From Trinickia fusca (lineage in GTDB: Bacteria > Pseudomonadota > Gammaproteobacteria > Burkholderiales > Burkholderiaceae), in contig NZ_RBZV01000006.1 of the NCBI RefSeq assembly GCF_003628145.1, positions 62,001 through 126,000 on the forward strand: DNA of 64,000 nt, read 5' to 3'. The position numbers were made by a program, and so were the translations under genes. This document shows, piece by piece, positions 62,929-64,000 of this stretch. The notes below the pieces were generated by a model that made no database searches, was not told the origin of the DNA, and saw nothing but the letters and a program-made list of their open reading frames with translations. How positions within the stretch are numbered: position 1 is the stretch's first letter; every line of letters starts with the position of its first letter.

Positions 62929-64000
62929 TCAGCTGGGAAGTCGACTGCCCGGGTTCGTCGGAGGTTGAACCGGATCGCTTGCCGGCTTCGCGTCGGCCGG
63001 CGCTTCCAACAGATTGGGCGGCGCCACGTCGACGGGTGCCGGCGTGGGTGCCGGCGGCACGATCAGAGGCTTCGCATCGACTGCGCCTGCCACCGAGCTC
63101 GACGACGACACAGGCGTATCGAATAGGACCTTACGTTTGGTGAGCTCGCCCACCACGTCGCCACGAGGCAGACCGTCAGGCGGATTCATCGATGCGATGC
63201 GGCCGGGGAAGAAATTGCGCACGGGAGCCGGCCCGATCGGACCGCGTTCCGACTCCGGCACCGGGAACACGTCCACCATCAGCCCCGAGCTCTCGAGCAG
63301 CGTGTAGCTCGCGACCACTTCGCGCATACGCAAGTTCAGCAAGGCGGTGGCCGCGCGGGCGCGCGAATAGTAGGCGTTCGACAGGCCGCTGACGGCCTCA
63401 TCGGACATCGACTGTGTCGCGAACGACTGCTGCCGTTGCTTCAGCACCTCATCGGACAGCCTCAGCGTTTCATTGAGGATCGCTTCGCGCCCCTTGGACG
63501 CGGCGAGCGCATCGCGGGAGATGCGGATGTTGCGCTCGACCTCGCGCATCGCGCGTTCGTTGTCGGCCTCGCTCTTCTCTTTCAGGAACATCTTTTCGGC
63601 GATCGAATTGCCGTAAGCCGAGCCCCACAGCGTCCAGGTCACGTTGATACCGACTTCGTAGCCGCGCCCGTTATAGGGCTGCGTCGTGCCCTGGGTCGAG
63701 AACAGCCGGTTGTCGTTGTAGCGGGCGTAAAAGTTGAGCTTCGGCAGACGATCGGCCTTCATGCTCTCGACCGCATAGGCGGCTGCCTGAATCGTCTTCA
63801 GGTTCGCCATGATTTGCGGATGGATCGAATAGGCGAGCCGAAGATTGTCGTCGAACGAAAGGCAGGCAAGATCACGCGTATAGATGCCGGATATTCCGGG
63901 TTCGACGAGATCCTCGGGCGGCTCCAATCCTGTCAGCGTTCTATAGGTCGTATTGACTTCGTTCAGCTGACTCAGAATGTCTTCGCGATCGGCCATGACT
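62929..64000 (-). CDS. TolC-family outer-membrane protein, 5' end outside window
   Basis: The frame is open to the window edge; the ATG at 63996 lies inside the coiled-coil part, so the true start is beyond 64000. Helical alternation (NLKTIQAAAYAVESMKADRLPKL, ERAMREVERNIRISRDALAA) and a WTLWGSAYGN turn match the second half of a TolC-type porin. The C-terminal about 70 residues are a long Pro/Ala/Val-rich tail (VPPAPTPAPVD). It would complete the exporter for the adhesin encoded 138 bases downstream. Confidence 0.8.
   Translation of the reverse strand, partial: VMADREDILSQLNEVNTTYRTLTGLEPPEDLVEPGISGIYTRDLACLSFDDNLRLAYSIHPQIMANLKTIQAAAYAVESMKADRLPKLNFYARYNDNRLFSTQGTTQPYNGRGYEVGINVTWTLWGSAYGNSIAEKMFLKEKSEADNERAMREVERNIRISRDALAASKGREAILNETLRLSDEVLKQRQQSFATQSMSDEAVSGLSNAYYSRARAATALLNLRMREVVASYTLLESSGLMVDVFPVPESERGPIGPAPVRNFFPGRIASMNPPDGLPRGDVVGELTKRKVLFDTPVSSSSSVAGAVDAKPLIVPPAPTPAPVDVAPPNLLEAPADAKPASDPVQPPTNPGSRLPS

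Overview
The window is GC-rich DNA from a Gram-negative bacterium, most likely a beta-proteobacterium of the Burkholderia/Paraburkholderia group. That guess rests on the base composition, the Ralstonia/Burkholderia-type filamentous phage genes, and the mix of two-partner secretion, type I secretion and contractile-injection genes. It is an accessory-rich region. I see no tRNA, rRNA or CRISPR array.

Region 1 (1-7778, with scattered pieces at 24233-27070) looks like the edge of an extracellular contractile injection system (eCIS) locus. It holds a Pvc16/Afp16-like DUF4255 protein, four small genes (three of which carry copies of one beta-rich domain), and two large proteins with the eCIS-associated DUF4157 domain (HEAWH). 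These two are probable injected cargo. A third cargo-like protein (24233) and a broken M91-type metallopeptidase (26789) lie beyond the prophage.

Region 2 (about 7813-23817) is a phage island. It contains an IS481-type transposase scrap, a decayed inovirus (truncated rep, PAAR effector-like gene, partner gene, regulator cut by a truncated insertion sequence), and then a complete-looking inovirus of about 11.8 kb. The complete one is bounded by two dif-like 28-bp sites with the same 6-bp centre. Its genes are a repressor with twin operators, early genes, ssDNA-binding protein, coat proteins, adsorption protein, Zot, a secretin, a structured intergenic origin and an HUH replication protein. Its cargo is a DUF6602 nuclease-like protein and a second PAAR/partner pair.

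Region 3 (24233-33490) holds the displaced cargo-like genes, a PhyH-type oxygenase, a DUF4180 protein, an EAL protein with three small genes, and a LysM-FecR protein / CHASE2 histidine kinase / DUF4136 lipoprotein run.

Region 4 (33514-42426) is a two-partner secretion pair (1608-aa TpsA exoprotein with YDG repeats and a C-terminal Cys pair; FhaC-type TpsB), a divergent OmpR-type response regulator, and three small exported proteins, one found by hand at 41863-42009.

Region 5 (42664-64000, all minus strand) is one long operon for a giant surface protein. It encodes a TolC-type porin, a 2929-aa Ig-like adhesin with an FG-GAP-like C-terminus, a small Fe(II)/2-oxoglutarate oxygenase, a sulfotransferase, an ABC exporter, an HlyD adaptor, a 1471-aa methyltransferase/TPR/glycosyltransferase fusion and a second TPR/glycosyltransferase. 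The layout suggests an adhesin that is hydroxylated, sulfated and/or glycosylated before export.
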